This document shows, one piece after another, positions 4,952 through 6,412 of a stretch of DNA of 6,412 nucleotides. The notes beneath the pieces are model-generated. The model had not been told where the DNA came from and made no database searches. It saw nothing but the letters and a program-made list of their open reading frames with translations. The DNA comes from CAYLNH01 sp964384625. GTDB lineage: Bacteria; Verrucomicrobiota; Lentisphaeria; JABSQK01. Both the position numbers and the translations under genes were made by a program. Location: the NCBI GenBank assembly GCA_964384625.1, contig CAYLNH010000348.1, forward strand, positions 1-6,412, read 5' to 3'. The first letter of the stretch is position 1. Each line of letters begins with the position of its first letter.

Positions 4952-5977
4952 TCAACCTGGGGCTTGGGCGGTAGTCCGGCCCTCAAACAGATCAAGGTGA
5001 ATAGGAGTCGATTTCACGGATTTGCAGCCGTCTTCGATTTTGCGCAGCACGAGTTTGACGGATTCGGCGCCGATGCGGCTCCAGGGCACTCCCATGGTCG
5101 TTGTAATCACGCGTTGTCCAGGCTCGGGCGCATCGCCGATCTGCACCAAGGACAGGTCTTTGGGGATATCGAGGTCCATCAGTCCGGCGGCGATCATCGC
5201 GTAATCGGCATCGGCGGCAGCGACAATCGCGGTAGGTCCGTCGGGACCCGAGAGGCGCTGCCGGATCAACTCGACGCGTTGGGCTGGTGGGAGGCCGCGT
5301 TCGGGCGCCAGCAGCTCGGCGCGGAAGCCGGCTTCGTCCACGGTTTTCATCACGCCTTCACAGCGTTCGATCCGGCTGTAGTGGTGCGGCACACGACTGG
5401 CGAGATAAGCCATATCCATGTAGGCAATGCGCTGGTGGCCGAGATTGAGCAGGTATGCCGCCAGACGAGCGCCGGCCTCGAATTCCTCGGGCCGCGTGGC
5501 GTCGCGGTCACGGTCGGAGTTGATCCAGACCGCCGGCGTATCACACCTGCGGATCATCTCTTCCAGCGCGGGCGGCGGGCTTTCGTGGTAATTCAGGAGG
5601 AGTCCGTCAGCCAGGATCTGCCGTAGCGATTTCGGCATGTCGCCTTCAGCAATGGCGTCGTCGGAGGGGCAATCGGTGTAGACCAGGTGCATATCCCGGC
5701 TTCCCAGTTCCTGCAGCATACCGCTCATCAACTGCCGATGGAAGGCGGTCTGGCCATGGTGGATGTTCTGGATCAACGCCAGCGCATTGTGGACCCCGGT
5801 CTTCACAGTGAGCGCCGCATTGTTGGGGCGGTACCCCAATTCCGCCGCAAGGCGTCGGATCTCCGCGGCCCGTTTAATCATGGACGGCCGGTTTTCTTTG
5901 TGCTGTCCTTTGAGCACGCGGGAAACGGTCCATTTCGAGACACCGGCGCGACGGGCGATTTCTTCCAGGGTGACCAT
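4952..5977 (-). CDS. LacI-family transcriptional regulator (paralogue of the one at 3810-4835)
   Basis: The 341-residue product starts with a typical LacI helix-turn-helix, MVTLEEIARRAGVSKWTVSR (1-20), followed by KENRPSMIKRAAEIRRLAAE and YRPNNAALTVKTG as hinge. The sensor domain contains ADGLLLNYHESPPP (123-136), PAVWINS (148-154), LGHQRIAYM (179-187), YSRIERCEGV (200-209), TAIVAA, IPKDLSLVQIGDAP and a C-terminal RTTAQAP. Many segments align with the neighbouring LacI protein, showing duplication. ATG 5977 is chosen because the canonical domain begins there; an in-frame GTG at 6001 would add 8 residues. AAAGG lies upstream at 5995-5991 with a rather long 13-nt spacing. The hinge lacks the usual Ala-Arg-x-Leu pattern. 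The target and effector are unknown; a sugar ligand is likely for the family. Confidence 0.95.
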   Translation of the reverse strand: MVTLEEIARRAGVSKWTVSRVLKGQHKENRPSMIKRAAEIRRLAAELGYRPNNAALTVKTGVHNALALIQNIHHGQTAFHRQLMSGMLQELGSRDMHLVYTDCPSDDAIAEGDMPKSLRQILADGLLLNYHESPPPALEEMIRRCDTPAVWINSDRDRDATRPEEFEAGARLAAYLLNLGHQRIAYMDMAYLASRVPHHYSRIERCEGVMKTVDEAGFRAELLAPERGLPPAQRVELIRQRLSGPDGPTAIVAAADADYAMIAAGLMDLDIPKDLSLVQIGDAPEPGQRVITTTMGVPWSRIGAESVKLVLRKIEDGCKSVKSTPIHLDLFEGRTTAQAPG

Positions 5978-6009
5978 CTGGGGGATCCGACCTTTCTGCA
6001 CTCGACGGC

Positions 6010-6037
6010 AATGTATCCTGCCGCCCCCCGTTTACAA
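6010..6037 (-). promoter_or_regulatory. Weak candidate promoter of the second LacI gene
   Basis: The minus strand reads TTGTAA (6037-6032), a 16-bp spacer and TACATT (6015-6010), each 4 of 6 to consensus. It would give a start point near 6003 and a leader of about 25 nt before ATG 5977. If real, it also argues against the GTG at 6001 as start. It overlaps an inverted repeat. Confidence 0.22.
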
Positions 6038-6048
6038 GGCGGCGGCAG
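6018..6048. repeat. GC-rich inverted repeat in the leader/promoter region of the second LacI gene
   Basis: CTGCCGCC (6018-6025) and GGCGGCAG (6041-6048) are exact 8-bp arms separated by 15 nt. On the minus strand the stem is followed by GATACATTGCC, not a T-run, so it is a poor intrinsic terminator for the ABC gene. It could be a regulator site or a transcript hairpin. Confidence 0.45.
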
Positions 6049-6151
6049 CGCGTCACTGGAACCTGCAGAGCCAGCAGCTAAAGTTCGCGTAACAGGTGCC
6101 GAAGTGTCCCAGACGGCCGTCGACGCAGATCAGGTTATTGGCGGTCGGGCC

Positions 6152-6412
6152 CTACGCAACAGTCTCGCCGTCGATCGTACCGATCTGGATATCCAGTTCG
6201 GCCTTACCCTTGATCTGGTCGATGCCGCCGTCCTTGATCCAGACCACGCGATCGGACGAGGAGAGCATCTTCATGTCGTGGGTAGCGGCGATGACGGTGA
6301 TCCCCAATTCGCCCTTGAGCTGGTTGAGCAGATCGATAATTGTCTGCCCGGTATTCAGGTCGAGGTTGCCGGTGGGTTCGTCGGCCAGGATGAGCGAGGG
6401 GCGGTTGACCAG
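6152..6412 (-). CDS. ABC transporter ATP-binding protein, LolD/MacB-type, C-terminal part (5' end cut by window)
   Basis: Only the last 86 residues are in the window; the Walker A, Q-loop and most or all of the signature region lie beyond the right edge. Visible are Walker B LILADEP (residues 7-13 of the fragment) with its catalytic Glu, the D-loop TGNLD (14-18) and the H-loop His45 in ATHD. The combination ADEPTGNLD with a following TGQTIIDLL is typical of the LolD/MacB/FtsE branch, which drives lipoprotein release, macrolide/peptide export or similar non-importer functions with an FtsX-like permease. This assignment to a branch is from family knowledge and the substrate cannot be told. The stop is TAG at 6154-6152. 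It is co-directional with the second LacI gene, 174 nt upstream of its start, and probably a separate transcription unit. Confidence 0.92.
   Translation of the reverse strand: MVNRPSLILADEPTGNLDLNTGQTIIDLLNQLKGELGITVIAATHDMKMLSSSDRVVWIKDGGIDQIKGKAELDIQIGTIDGETVA

Noticed and set aside
4856..5626. Plus-strand open frame of 256 codons opposite the second LacI gene
   Set aside because: It begins in the promoter region and runs antisense to a textbook LacI protein; no domain is visible.

Overview
The window looks like a chromosomal carbohydrate-utilisation locus from a GC-rich bacterium of the PVC superphylum, most likely Lentisphaerota (Victivallis-like). The main clue is the pseudopilin at 3044-3805. 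It has the K-FTLIELLVVIAIIAI start, a conserved Cys followed by NNQKQI, a CPS motif and a late H-(X)n-DG motif. These proteins are massively expanded in Lentisphaerota and common in Planctomycetes, so a planctomycete or related lineage is not excluded. The assignment is an inference from family knowledge.

Layout, left to right: (1) 1-1101, minus strand: a GntR-type winged-helix regulator with a LacI/periplasmic-binding-protein-like sensor, cut by the left edge. (2) 1102-1714: a 613-bp divergent intergenic region with no convincing gene. It holds a TATAAT box for the regulator, an 11-bp-phased direct repeat, 7-bp tandem repeats, several hairpins and two copies of a ~41-bp REP-like repeat. (3) 1715-3040, plus strand: a complete GH29 alpha-L-fucosidase with no signal peptide. 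(4) 3044-3805, minus strand: a pseudopilin, convergent with the fucosidase and separated from it by 3 nt. (5) 3810-4835, minus strand: a LacI-family regulator, whose stop lies 4 nt before the pseudopilin start. (6) 4836-4951: a strong sigma70-like promoter (TTGACA-16-TATCAT) overlaid by two overlapping palindromes. (7) 4952-5977, minus strand: a second LacI-family regulator, paralogous to the first. (8) 5978-6151: leader/intergenic region with a GC-rich inverted repeat. (9) 6152-6412, minus strand: the C-terminal 86 residues of an ABC transporter ATPase of the LolD/MacB type, cut by the right edge.

Working model (inference): three regulators with sugar-sensor-like domains surround one fucosidase. 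The GntR-type regulator is divergent from the fucosidase and is the best candidate to control it. The first LacI regulator is tightly coupled to a pseudopilin, and both are probably transcribed from the palindrome-bearing promoter, giving an autoregulated regulator-pseudopilin unit. The second LacI regulator is a diverged duplicate with a different recognition helix. The fucosidase appears cytoplasmic, so it would act on imported fucosylated saccharides. No RNA gene, CRISPR array, transposase, integrase or clear intrinsic terminator was found.
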